A program made the position numbers and the translations under genes. Shown here in pieces: positions 1-13,700 of a stretch of 64,000 nucleotides of DNA. The notes under the pieces were generated by a model, which worked only from the letters and a program-made list of their open reading frames with translations, had not been told where the DNA came from and did no database searches. Source of the stretch: Microglena sp. YARC. Taxonomy: Eukaryota > Chlorophyta > Chlorophyceae > Chlamydomonadales > Chlamydomonadaceae. Position 1 is the first letter of the stretch; each line of letters starts with the position of its first letter. Where the stretch lies: assembly GCA_022414725.1 (NCBI GenBank), contig CM039466.1, positions 37,540,936 to 37,604,935 of the forward strand. The letters are read 5' to 3'.

Positions 1-135
1 ACTGATAATAAAACTGGTAATAAACAAACTGATAATAAAACTGGTAATAAACAAACTGATAAAAAACTGATAATTACCAAACTGATAGCACCCAAACTGC
101 CCGTCCTTGCTATTGCTATAAACCCTAAACCCTAA
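1..135. repeat. AT-rich short tandem repeat
   Basis: Irregular repeats of actgataa and ctggtaataaac at the left end of the window. No coding sign. It probably lies in an intron of the DEG8-like gene, because copies of a DEG8 exon edge follow at once. Confidence 0.5.
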
Positions 136-921
136 CATGCAGGCTTTGTGTTCACTAAGAATTTGACATTGTGACAAATTACCACGTCCTTATTAGTGCC
201 TTAAACCCTAAACCCTAAACCCGACACCCAAATCTGCAGGCTTTGTGTTCACTAAGGATTTGGCATCGTGACAAATTACCACGTCTTTATTAGTGCCCTA
301 AACCCTAAACCCAAACCTGCAGGCTTAGTGGTCACTGAGGAAGTTGACATCATGACTAATCACCACGTCCTTGTTCCCTAAACCTTACGCCCTAAACCCT
401 AAACCCGACAATCAAACCTGGAGGCTTTATCTTCAGTAAGGAAGTTGACATCATGACAAATTACCACGTCCTTGCTAGTGCCCTAAACCATACGCCCTAA
501 ACCCTAAACCCGACACTCAAACCTGGAGGCTTTGTCTTCAGTAAGGAAGGTGACATCGTGACAAATTACCACGTCCTTGCTAGTGCCCTAAACCCTGCGC
601 CCAAAACCCTAAACCCGACGCTCAAACCTGGAGGCTTTGTGTTTACTGAGGAAGTTGACATCATGACAAATTACCACGCCCTTGCTAGTGCTCTAAACCC
701 TAAACCCTATACCCTAAACCCAAACTTGCAGGCTTTGTCTTCAGTAAGGAAGGTGACCTCGTGACAAATTACCATGACCTTGCTAGTGTTCTAAACCCTA
801 AACCCCAAACCCCAAACCAAAACCTGCAGGCTTTGTATTCAGTAAGGATGGTGACATTGTGACAAATTACCACATCCTTGCTAGTGCTTTAAGCCCTAAA
901 CCCTGGACCCCAAACCTGCAG
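136..921 (+). repeat. Eight degenerate copies of a DEG8 exon 5' edge separated by CCCTAAA repeats
   Basis: About eight units of ~100 bp, starting near 142, 239, 321, 420, 526, 632, 729 and 829. Each has an acceptor-like ctgcag or ctggag followed by ~60 bp resembling the exon that starts at 922 (the segment coding for [11 protein letters not shown]). The spacers are 1-4 copies of the plant telomere heptamer CCCTAAA plus variants. The unit next to the gene is the intact exon. Copies differ by substitutions (for example ttgacatcatgac for gtgacatcgtgac) and break off into the telomere-like spacer at the point where the real exon continues. Confidence 0.85.
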
Positions 922-3900
922 GCTTTGTGTTCACAAAGGAAGGTGACATCGTGACAAATTACCACGTCCTTGCTAGTGCCCTAAAAAAGGTCGGGGCTGG
1001 TGCTGGTGCTGGCCAGTCTAGTCAAGGTGTTGGACAGAAGGTGGCTAGAGTGACTCTGCTGGGAGCTGATGGTTATAAAATGGTGAGCATGGGCTTAGTT
1101 GGTGTCTCTCTGACCTGCCTGTATTAAATAAGGTGTTTGACAGAAGGTGGCCAGAGTGACTTTGCTGGGAGCTGATGGTTATCAAATGGTGAGCATGGGC
1201 TGGCTTTTCTTTCCGAGTTGTTCTTGTCACTGTGACTAGCAGTTTTTCTTCTTTCACGCTAAGTACTAAACCTGGACTCTAAATCCTAAGACCTGCACGC
1301 TGAGAACTAAACCTGGACTCTAAATCCTAAGACCTGCACGCTGAGAACTAAACCTGGACTCTAAATCCTAAGACTTACACCCTAGGCCCTAAACCTGGAC
1401 TCTAAATCCTAAGACTTACACCCTAGGCCCTAAACCTGGACTCTATATCCTAAGACTTACACCCGAGGCCCTAAACCTGGACTCTAAATCCTAAGACTTA
1501 CACCCTAGGCCCTAAACCTTGACTCTAACTCCTAAGACTTACACCCTAGGCCCTAAACCTGGACTCTAAATCCTAAGAACTGCTTCCTAAGCCCTAAACC
1601 TGGACTCTAAATCCTAAGACTTACACCCTAGGCCCTAAACCTGGACTCTAAATCCTAAGACTTACACCCTAGGCCCTAAACCTGGACTCTAAATCCTAAG
1701 ACTTACACCCTAGGCCCTAAACCTGGACTCTAAATCCTAAGACTTACACCCTAGGCCCTAAACCTGGACTCTAAATCCTAAGACTTACAACCTAGGCCCT
1801 AAACCTGGACTCTAAATCCTAAGACTTACACTCTAGGCCCTAAACCTGGACTCTAAATCCTAAGAAGTGCTTCCTAAGCCCTAAACCTGGACTCTAAATC
1901 CTAAGACTTACACCCTAGGCCCTAAACCTGGACTCTACATCCTAAGACTTACACCCTAGGCCCTAAACCTGGACTCTAACTCCTAAGACTTACACCCGAG
2001 GCCCTAAACCTGGACTCTAAATCCTAAGACTTACACCCTAGGCTCTAAACCTGGACTCTAAATCCTAAGACTTACACCCTAGGCCCTAAACCTGGACTCT
2101 AAATCCTAAGACTTACACCCTAGGCCCTAAACCTGGACTCTAAATCCTAAGACTTACACTCTAGGCCCTAAACCTGGACTCTAAATCCTAAGACTTACAC
2201 CCTAGGCCCTAAACCTGGACTCTAAATCCTAAGACTTACACTCTAGGCCCTAAACCTGGACTCTAAATCCTAAGAAGTGCTTCCTAAGCCCTAAACCTGG
2301 ACTCTATATCCTAAGACTTACACCCTAGGCCCTAAACCTGGACTCTAACTCCTAAGACTTACACCCTAGGCCCTAAACCTGGACTCTAAATCCTAAGACT
2401 TACACCCTAGGCCCTAAACCTGGACTCTAAATCCTAAGACTTACACCCTAGGCCCTAAACCTGGACTCTAAATCCTAAGACTTACCCTCTAGGCCCTAAA
2501 CCTGGACTTTAAATCCTAAGACTTACACCCTAGGCCCTAAACCTGGACTCTAAATCCTAAGACCTGCACGCTGAGAACTAAACCTGGACTCTAAATCCTA
2601 AGACCTGCACGCTGAGAACTAAACCTGGACTCTAAATCCTAAGACTTACACCCTAGGCCCTAAATCTGGACTCTAAATCCTAAGACTTACACCCTAGGCC
2701 CTAAACCTGGACTCAAAATCCTAAGACCTGCACGCTAAGAACTAAACCTGGACTCTAAACCCTAAGAACTGCTTCCTAAGCCCTAAACCTGGACTCTGAA
2801 TCCTAAGACCTGCACCCTAAGCCCTGAACCTGTCCTGACCTAAGGCGGAATTCTGATGAGCGCTATCCAAGTCCGTGACCAGGCAGTGGTCCTTATCAAT
2901 GTAGCAAAGGACCTTCTTCAAACCCTACCACTACACTTAGCGAAGGATCTACTACCACTCCGCTTGGCACAAGACCTTTTCCAACCCTACCACTTCTAAA
3001 TCTGGATTCTAAATCCTAAACCCTAAACCCTTAAAATGGACTCCAAATCCGAAACCCTAAACCCTGAACCTGGACCCTAAGCCCTGAACCTGATCCTGTC
3101 CAGACTTATGACGGGATCCTGATGGGGGCCGACAGAGTCCGAGACTTGGCTGTGGTCCTTATCAATGCAGCAAAGGACCTTCAAACCCTACCACTACACT
3201 TTGCGAAGGATCTACTACCACTCAGCTTGGCACAAGACCTTTTTCAAACCCCACCGCTCCTAAACCTGGACTCTAAATCCGAAACCCTAAACCCTTAACA
3301 TGGACTCTAAATCCAAAACCCTGAATCCCTAAGACTGGGCTCTAAATCCAAAACCCTAAACCCTTAAACTGGACTCTAAATCCTAAGACCTGCACCCTAA
3401 GCCCCGAACCTGATCCTGTCCAGACTTATGACGGGATCCTGATGGGGGCCGACCGAGTCTGAGACCTGGCAGTGGTCCGCATCAACGCAGCAAAGGACCT
3501 TCTTCAAACCCTACCACTCCGCTGTGCAAAGGTTCTACTACCACCCCACCCTACCCTACCACCCCACCCCACCCCACCCTACCACTACGCTGTGCAAAGG
3601 TTCTACTACCACTCCACTCGGCACAAGACATTTTTAACCCCACCGCTCCTAAACCTGGATTCTAAATTAAAAGTTCACACCCTAAGCCCTGAACCTGATC
3701 CTGTCCAGACCTATGACGGAATCCTGATGGGGGCCGACCGAGTCCGAGACCTGGCAGTGGTCCGCATCAACGCAGCGAAGGACCTCCTTATACCGCTACC
3801 CCTTGGCTGCTCGGCATCTCTTCGCACTGGGCAACAGGTGCTCGCCATTGGTAACCCCTTCGGTGAGTTGATAAATAAAATAAAACAAGTTGGGGAATGG

Positions 3901-4658
3901 TGGTGGGGTGGGTTTGGGGTGTTGGGCTGGAGAGGGGGGGCAGGATGGGATGGGATGGGGATGGGTTTTAGAAATAGAGGCATCTCTTCACACTAGGCAA
4001 CAAGTGCTTGCCATTGGAAACCCCTTTGGTGAGTTGGGGCATGGCAGTAGGGTGGGTGGGTGGGTGGGGTAGGGTAGAAATAGAGGCATCTCTTCGCACT
4101 GGGCAACAAGTGCTCGCCATTGGTAACCCCTTTGGTGAGTTGATAGATAAAATAAAACGAGTTGGGAAATGGTGGTGGGGTGGGGTTGAAGTGTTGGGCT
4201 GGAGAGGGGGGGCAGGATGGGATGGGATGGGGATGGGTGTTAGAGATCGAGGCATCTCTTCGCACTAGGCAGCAAGTGCTTGCCATTGGAAATCCCTTTG
4301 GTGAGGTAGGGCATGGCGGTAGTGTTTGTGTGTGTGGGGGGGGGGGGGGGGGGGGGGGGGGTAGAGGCATCTCTTCGCACAGGGCAACAAGTGCTCGCCA
4401 TTGGTAACCCCTTTGGTGAGTTGGGGCATGGCGGTAGTGTGTGTGTGTGGGGGGGGGGGGGGGGGGTAGAAATAGAGGCATCTCTTCGCACAGGGCAACA
4501 AGTGCTCGCCATTGGAAACCCCTTTGGTGAGTTGGGGCATGGCGGTAGTGTGTGTGTGTGGGGTGGGGGGGGGGGGGGTAGAAATAGAGGCATCTCTTCG
4601 CACAGGGCAACAAGTGCTCGCCATTGGTAACCCCTTTGGTGAGTTGGGGCATGGCGGT

Positions 4659-4690
<32 letters not shown>

Positions 4691-4881
4691 GGGGGGGATA
4701 GAGGCATCTCTTTGCACAGGGCAACAAGTGATTGCCATTGGAACCCCCTTTGGTGAGTTGGGGCATGGCTGTAGGGGGGGGGGGGGGGGGGGGGGGGGTA
4801 TAAAAAAAGGCATCTCTTCGTACTGGGCTACAATTACTAGCCATTGGTAACCCCTTTGGTGTGTTGGGGTATGGCAGTAGT

Positions 4882-4912
<31 letters not shown>

Positions 4913-5408
4913 GGGGGGGGATTAAGGCATCTCTTTGCACAGGGCAACAAGTGATCGCCATTGGAACCCCCTTTGGTGAGTTGGGGCATGGCGGTAGGGT
5001 GTGTGGGAGGGGGGGGGGGGGGGTAGAAATATAGGCAATCCTAGAAGTAAACAAGTGCTTGCCATTGGTAACCCCTTTGGTGAGTTGGGGCATGGTGGTA
5101 GGGTGGGTGGGGTGGGTTGGGTATAAAAAAAGGCATCTCTTCGTACTGGGCTACAATTACTAGCCATTGGTAACCCCTTTGGTGTGTTGGGGTATGGCAG
5201 TGGGGTTGTGTGTGTAGAAATAGAGGCATCTCTTTGTAGATGGCAACAAGAGCTTACCATGGGTAACCCCTTGAGTATTTTGAGGCATGGTGGTGGGGTG
5301 TGTGTGTGTAGAAATAGAGGCATCTCTTCGCTCAGGGCAACAAATGCTTGCCATTAATAACCCCTTTTGGTGTGTTGGGGCATGGCGGTGGGGTTGTGTG
5401 TGTGTGCT

Positions 5409-5440
<32 letters not shown>

Positions 5441-8400
5441 ATAGTTTTAAATATCATATCATATGCTCTAAATAAACCTCATGCCACAAACAAACCTAAT
5501 ATATAAATAAAACTAAAACTCGTGTGCCACAAACAAACCTAATATATAAATAAAACTAAAACTCGTGTGCCACAAACAAACCTAATATATAAATAAAACT
5601 AAAACTCGTGTGCCACAAACAAACCTAATATATAAAATAAAACTAAAACTCGTGTGCCACAAACAAACCTAATATATAAATAAAACTAAAACTCGTGTGC
5701 CACAAACAAACCTAATATATAAATAAAACTAAAACTCGTGTGCCACAAACAAACGTCATAAGCGTAAACAAAACCTCATATGTCAAAACAAACTTCACAT
5801 GCTTCAAATTAACCTCATGCCACAAACAATCCTAATACCAGTTTATAAATAAAACAAACCTAATACCGGTATATAAATAAAACAAACCTAATACCGATAT
5901 ATAAATAGAACGAAAACTAGTATGCCACAAACAAACGTCATATGCTGAAAACAAAACCTCATATGTCACAAATAAAGCTCACATAGTCCCATGCCACAAA
6001 CAAACCTCATATCCCATAAACAAACCTAACATGCCTAAAACAAAACCCCGTGTGCCACAAATAAACCTAATTTGCCGAAAACCAAACTTCATCTGTCAAA
6101 AACAAACCTCATCTGCTTCAGAGCTGCATATAAATATATTATAACCTCATGTACAAATATTACCTGATATAAATATATTATAACCTCGTATACAAATATT
6201 ATAACCTCGTATACAAATATGATAACCTCATACACAAATATGATAACCTCACGATAAATAAACCTCATAAAGTATGCCATAGACAAACTCTAATCTGGCT
6301 GCTATCCATTGCTTGTCACAGGATTTGATCACACTTTGACTACAGGTGAGTGATTTGATCACACTTATGTTGTGGTCCAGGGGGATTGTTTGGGGTTCAG
6401 TTCATCAGTGCTTTTTCGTTTTAGCCCCTCCTGCCACGGTTGAGCAAGTCCCTTCAGCCTATTTGGCCTACCCCTGGACTGTAACGTACATCTATATATA
6501 TAAAGAAATCATGGTCGTGGTCGTGGTGGTCGTGGTGGTGTCATCGCGTAACCGACTCAACCGACTTCCCGCCCAGCCATTTCCCGCCCAGCCAATTCCC
6601 GCTTTTAATCCCTCCTGCTTCAACTTCTGCCTGATTGGCCTCCTGCGAATTCTGCCTTATGCAACCTTCGCCTCCTGCGTATTCTACCTGTTGCGCATCC
6701 TGCCCGATTTCTCCTTTTCCTGAGTTCATCCACCTGATTTCGGTAGCGCTACAGTTCGTCTTCCTACAAGCAATTCCCCCTGCATCTCTGCAAGACCTTT
6801 CCCTTGCGTCAAGAGACCTGTCGCTGCGCACAACGGGAGGTGACGTGGTGAGTCAGCGGACCTGTCAGAAATGTCCGAATCGCATCCATCCTGTCACAAA
6901 CTCATCATGTCACAAACTTGACTGCAAATTCTTCCCACTGCATTGAGAAACATGTCGCTCCGCATTGTGCCATAGCAAGTACGCATCAAAGTTGACCGAA
7001 TGAATAATCTCGCTGAGCATTCTCGCCCTAACTTGACCGAACATCTCAAATCAGCAACTTGACTGCAACTCCTTCCCACTGCATCGAGAAACATGTCGTC
7101 GCTGTGCATTGTGCTATAGCGAGCACGCGGCAAATTTGAATGGATGAACCTAGCGATGTTTCCAAGTCTCAGATCGAGTTGACTTCGGGAGCAGTTGCGG
7201 TTAACAGGATTGTTCTTCGGCCGAACTGAATACATGCTCGCTAAAAATATGCTTTAGTTATGTAAAGGTTGCGATTGCGCAGGTTCAGCGTTTTCAGTGG
7301 GTCGACTATCGATCACAGCTGAGTGGCAGGGAAGCAGGTCCGATGCTTTTAGCGGAGTCGGATGATGCGCAAACGTTGTCGATGCTCTTCGTCCCGTTTG
7401 CCTTTCAGCTATGGCAAAGCCCACAGCTGAAGTGGAGGGAGGCAGATATGGAGTGTGTGTGCTGGTGGGTGCGTGTATGAGGGAGGGGGAGGGATGAGAG
7501 TGGGGAGAGGGTGGGGGCTGGTGGGATGGCTGGGGTAGGGAAGGGATGGAGTCGGGAAATATGTCAGGAAGAGTAAGGGAGTATGTTTGTGGGCGGGGGT
7601 ACATGGTTGGGTGGGGATGGAGATAACTAAGGGGGGGGGGGGGGGGGGTGAGGACGGTGGTGTTTGTGTGCTTGTGGGTGCACAAGGGAGACCATCGCAA
7701 ATCCGTCAATGTTTGAAGTTGCATGCACTGCAGAGAAAACCGTTTTGCAACCCAGCCCAAAACAGGTGTGGCCAACGGGAGGGAAGGGGGGAGGGGGCGG
7801 ATAATGGTTTGGTGGTGGTGGTGTGTGAATGGGGGGGGGCTTGAAGTGTAAACCATTATGTAACCAGCTCCCAATAGGTGTGCCAAAGGCCAAACGGGCA
7901 CCGTACTAGGATTGGGGTGTGTGTGGGTGTGGGTGTGTGGGGGGGGGTGGGGGGGGTCTTCATGACAGTAGGCGTGGCCACCGGCCACACGGGCTACCGT
8001 ACTAGTACATACATACATACATACATGTAGTTAAGAGTTAGTTCCATTCAGTTGTAGCCAGATACTCATCTGTTAGTTACAGTTACAGTCAGTCGCAGTT
8101 AGTTACAGGTACAGTCAGTTGCAATTAGTTACAGGTACAGTCAGTTGCAGTGGGTTACTAATTTGCTTGTCACAGTGAGTCGCAGTGGGTTACTAATTTG
8201 CTTGTCACCGTCAGTTGCAGTGGGTTACTAATTTGCTTGTCACCGTCAGTTGCAGTGGGTTACTAATTTGCTTGTCACAGTCAGTTGCAGTGGGTTACTG
8301 ATTTGCTTGTCACAGTCAGTTGCAGTGGGTTACTAATTTGCTTGTCACAGTGAGTCACAGTGGGTTACTAATTTGCTTGTCACCGTCAGTTGCTGTGGGT

Positions 8401-9880
8401 TACTAATTTGCTTGTCACAGTCAGTCGCAGTGGGTTACTGATTTGCTTGTCACAGTCAGTTGCAGTGGGTTACTGATTTGCTTGTCACAGTCAGTTGCAG
8501 TGGGTTACTAATTTGCTTGTCACCGTCAGTTGCAGTGGGTTTCTAATTTGCTAGTCACAGTCAGTTGCAGTGGGTTACTAATTTGCTTGTCACAGTCAGT
8601 GATAGTTAGTTACAGAAAGTTCCAGCTTTATGAAGATACTTGGGTGGCCAATTCGTATTGTAGGTGTGATCAGTGGCGTACTTCGTATTGTCGGTGTGAT
8701 CAGTGGCGTACTTCGTGTTGTAGGTGTGAGCATGGCGTACTTCGTACTGCCGGTGTGATCAGTGGCGTACTTTGTGTTGTAGGTGTGATCAGTGGTGTAT
8801 TTCATGTTGTGGGTGTGATCAGTGGCGTACTTTGCGTTGTAGGTGTGATTAGTGGCGTACTTCGTGTTGCCGGTGTGATCATGGCGTACTTCGTATTGTT
8901 GGTGTGTTCAGTGGCGTACTTTGTGTTGTCGGTGTGACCATGGCGTACTTTGTGTTGTCGGTGTGACCATGGCGTACTTCGCATTGCCGGTGTGATCAGT
9001 GGCGTACTTTGTGTTGTAGGTGTGATCAGTGGTGTATTTCATGTTGTGGGTGTGATCAGTGGCGTACTTTGTGTTGTAGGTGTGATCAGTGGCGTACTTC
9101 GTGTTGCCGGTGTGATCATGGCGTACTTCTTATTGTTGGTGTGATCAGTGGTGTACTTTGTGTTGTCGGTGTGATCATGGCGCACTTTGTGTTGTCGGTG
9201 TGATCATGGCGTACTTTGTGTTGTCGGTGTGATCATGGCGTACTTCTCATTGTTGGTGTGATCAGTGGCGTACTTTGTGTTGTAGGTGTGATCAGTGGCG
9301 TATTTCATGTTGCAAGAGTGAACCCCAAGATCAGTTGTGCACTTCTTGTTGTACATGATATCATGGTGTACTTTGTGTTGTAGGCGAGATTATGTTGTAC
9401 TTCATGTTTGAGGAGTAATCATGGTGTATTTCATGTTGTGGGTGTGATCAGTGGCGTACTTCGTGTTGTAGGTGTGATCAGTGGTGTGCTTCATGACATA
9501 AGTGTGATCATGGTGTGCTTAATTTCATAAGTGTGATCAGTGGCGTACTTCGTGTTGTACACGAGATTATGCTGTACTTTATGTTTGAAGAGTAATCATG
9601 GTGTACTTCATATCATAGGTGTGATCATCGTGTACTTCATGTCGTAGGTGTGATCAGTGGCACGAACAGAGAAGTACGCAGCATGGTCGGGAGCACCATC
9701 CCAGGGGGAATCCAGACAGATGCTGCAATCAACCCCGGCAACAGTGGAGGGCCTCTATTGGTGAGTCAGGGTGGGGCTGAGGTGGGGGTGATGGTGTGGG
9801 AGTAGGGGTCTGGGGAGTGGGATGGGTGACCGGGGGTCGGGGGCTGGGTTATGTGGTGGTGGTGTGTGTGTGTGTGGTGT

Positions 9881-9917
<37 letters not shown>

Positions 9918-10690
9918 CATCCAAGGGGGGATCCAGACAGATGCTGCAATCAACCCCGGCAACAGTGGAGGGGCTGATTGGTGAGTCAGGGTGGGGCTGA
10001 GGTGGGGGTGATGGTGGGGGATTCGGGGTCTGGGATGTCGGGTGGGTGACCGGGGGTCTGGGGCTGGGTGGTGGTGTGTGTGTCGCAAACAATAAACAGG
10101 ATTCGTCAGGACATCAAACAACAGAAAATGTATGACAACATTGTTCTCCTTCCGCAGGATTCGTCAGGAAACCTAATCGGAGTGAACACTGCCATCTTCT
10201 CGAGTAATGGTCTCTCTGCTGGCATTGGTGGGTTGACCCGATGTGACATGCTTTTCTTCTTCCCCTTCTTCTTCCCTTTCTTCTGCCCCTTCTTCTTCCC
10301 CTTCTCCTTCCCTTTCTCCTTCCCCTTCTTCTTCCCCTTCTCCTTCTCCTTCCCCTTCTCCTTCTCCTTCCCCTTCTTCTTCCCCTTCTTCCCTTTCTTC
10401 TGCCCCTTCTTCTTCCCCTTCTCCTTCACCTTCCACATCTTCTCCTTCTCCTTCTCCTTCTCCTTCTCCTTCTCCTTCTCCTTCTCCTTCTCCTCCTTCT
10501 CCTTTTCCTTCTCCTCCTTCTCCTCCTCTTTTACCTTCTCCTTCTCCCTCTCCTTCTCCTTCTCCTTCTCCTTCTCCTTCTCCTTCTCCTTCTCCTTCTC
10601 CTTCTCCTTCTCCTTCTCCTTCTCCTCTTCCTCCTTCTCTTCCTTCTCCTCCTCCTTCTACTTCTTCTCCTTCTTGCACTCCCCCCCCCC

Positions 10691-10740
<50 letters not shown>

Positions 10741-13700
10741 CACACACACACACCTACCACCCACCCAACCTACCCCACTCCCACCACCAGCACCACCACA
10801 CTATCCCACCCCTTTCTCCCTCGCTCTACTTACACCCCCACCTACCACCCACGAACCCCCACCCCACCTCCATCTACCACTCACCCGCCCCCACCCCCAC
10901 CCCCACCTCACCCCACAGGATTTGCAATTCCCATCGACACCGTAAAACGAGTGGTTCCTCAACTGATAGAGCGTGGTAGTGTTCTCCGCCCCTCTCTCAA
11001 TGTGCAGGTGGGACAGGCTGTGCGTGGCTCTTGTAGTCTAAGTACTGCCCGCAAAGGGCGGTGGGTTCGGTGTGTGTGGGTGGGTGGGTGGAGGGGGGGG
11101 AGGGGGGCGTTATTTTCCCCTCGCCCAATGTGCAGGTGGGACAGGCTAACCTAGTTGTATGTATTTGTACAGTCCAATATTAAAGTCCGGTCACCCACCC
11201 ACTACCTCCCACCCCACCCATACTCACACCCAACCACCCATCCATACCCCCCCACCCTCCCACCCACTACCTCCCACCCCACCCATACTCACACCCAACC
11301 ACTCCACCATAAACCCCACCCACCATCCACCCACCCCCACCCACCCCATCTGTGCAGATTGCTATTGAAATCATCATCTCACCCTAACCACCCACCTCAT
11401 CCATACCCCCACCCAACCACCCACCCATCCATACCCCCCCACCCACCCCATATGTGTGCAGATTGCTAGTGAAATCATCTTCTCACCCTAACCACCCAAC
11501 CCACCCATACTCACACCCAACCACCCATCCATACCCCCCCACCCTCCCACCCACCCACCCATCCCCAACAATACCCACACCCACCCTCCCATCCATACAC
11601 ACCCACCCCCCACCCATATCCACACCCACCCACCCCAACAATACCCACACACCCCCACCCTCAATACCCACCCCCACCCATACCCACCCATATCCACACA
11701 CACACACACACACCCCATACCCACCCACTCACCCATCCACCCACCCATACCCCCCACCCCCACCCCCACCCACCCACCCCATCTGTGTGCAGATTGCTAG
11801 TGAAATCATCTTCTCACCCTAACCACCCACCCACCCATACCCACACCCAACCACCATCCATACTCCCCCACCCTCCCACCCACCCACCCACCCCAACAAT
11901 ATCCACACCACCCTCCCATCCATCCATACCCCTACCCTCCACCCCACCCTCCCCACCAACCCATACACACACACACATCCACCCACCCAACCCCACCCAC
12001 CCCATCTGTTTGCAGATTGCTAGTGAAATCCTCATCTCACCCTAACCACCCCCCACCCCCCACCCCCCCATACCCCCCCCAATACCCACAGCCCCCACTC
12101 CCCCACCCCCCACCCACCCCAACAATACCCACACCCACCCACCCTCCCACCCACCATGCCCACACCCTGCCACCCACCCACCCTCCCACCAACCCACACC
12201 CACACCCTGCCACCCACCCACCCTCCCACCAACCCACACACACACCCTGCCACCCACCCACCCTCCCACCAACCCACACCCACACCCTGCCACCCACCCA
12301 CCCTCCCACCAACCCACACCCACACCCTGCCACCACCCCACCCTCCCACCAACCCACACCCACACCCCTGCCACCCACCCACCCTCCCACCAACCACACC
12401 CACACCCTGCCACCCACCCACCCACCAACCCACACCCACACCCTACCACCCACCCCACCCTCCCACCAACCCACACCCACACCCTGCCACCCACCCCACC
12501 CTCCCACCAACCCACACACACACCCTGCCACCCACCCCACCCCTCCCACCAACCCACACCACACCCTGCCACCCACCCCACCTCCCACCAACCCACACCC
12601 ACACCCTGCCACCCACCCACCCTCCCACCAACGCACACCCACACCCTGCCACCCACCCCACCCCTCCCACCAACCCACACCCACACCCTGCCACCCACCC
12701 CACCCTCCCACCCACCCACACCCACACCTTGCCACCCACCCACCCTCCCACCCACCCATGCCCACACCCTGCCACCCACCCACCCTCCCACCCACTCATG
12801 CCCACACCCTGCTACCCACCACCCCCTCCCACCCACCCTCACACCCACCCATGCCCACACCCTGCCACCCACCCCACCCTCCCACCCACCCAACCCTTAC
12901 CCACCCCATCTGTTTGCAGATTGCTAGTGAAATCATCATCTCACCCTAACCCCCCCCCCCCCCCCCCCCCCCCCATACCCCCCCCCAACAATACCACACC
13001 CACCCTCCCACCACCTACCCAACCCAACAATACCCACACCCACCCACCCACCCACCCCTCAATACCCACCCACACCCATACTCCACCCATATCCACACCC
13101 ACCGACCCACCCCATCTGCGTGCAGATTGCTAGTGAAACCATCTCACCCTAACCACCCACCCCACCCATACCCACACCCACCCTCCCATCCATACCCACC
13201 CACCCACCCAATCTGTGTGCAGATTGCTAGTGAAACCATCTCACCCTAACCACACACCCCACCCATACCCACACCCACCCTCCCATCCATACCCACCCAC
13301 CCACCCCATCTGTTTGCAGATTGCTAGTGAAATCATCTCACCCTAACCACCCACCCTCCCATCCATACCCACTCCCACCCACCCCATCCACCCACCCTCC
13401 CATCCATACCCTCCCCCACCCACCCATCCATCCACCCACCCTCCCATCCATACCCACCCACCCACCCACCCTCCCATCCATACCCACCCACCCACCCACC
13501 CATCCACCCACCCTCCCATCCATACCATTGTGCAGATTGCTAGCGATGCTGTTGCCCAACGCCTGAACGTGGGTCAGGGCGCACTTGTCCAGGCTGTCAC
13601 AGATGGAGGGGCAGGATCTAAGGCGGGCCTGCTTCCCACTCGACGCGGTCTATCTGGCATCATCGGCGGAGATGTCATATTGGCTGTCAATGCTCGATCT

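Noticed and set aside
1258..2830. Chromosome end (telomere)
   Set aside because: The heptamers are imperfect, embedded in a 41-bp unit, and flanked by exons of one gene on both sides. They are interstitial.
8136..9640. CRISPR-like array
   Set aside because: Repeats are directly tandem with no unique spacers, and the host is eukaryotic. The units derive from splice-junction sequence.
9914..9980. Second catalytic-serine exon of DEG8
   Set aside because: It has no acceptor at the right place and ends GADW in place of GPLL. It is a partial 3'-edge copy.
10173..11154. Glutamate-, lysine- or serine-rich frames over the CTTCTC tract
   Set aside because: Translation of a simple repeat; open in many frames at once.
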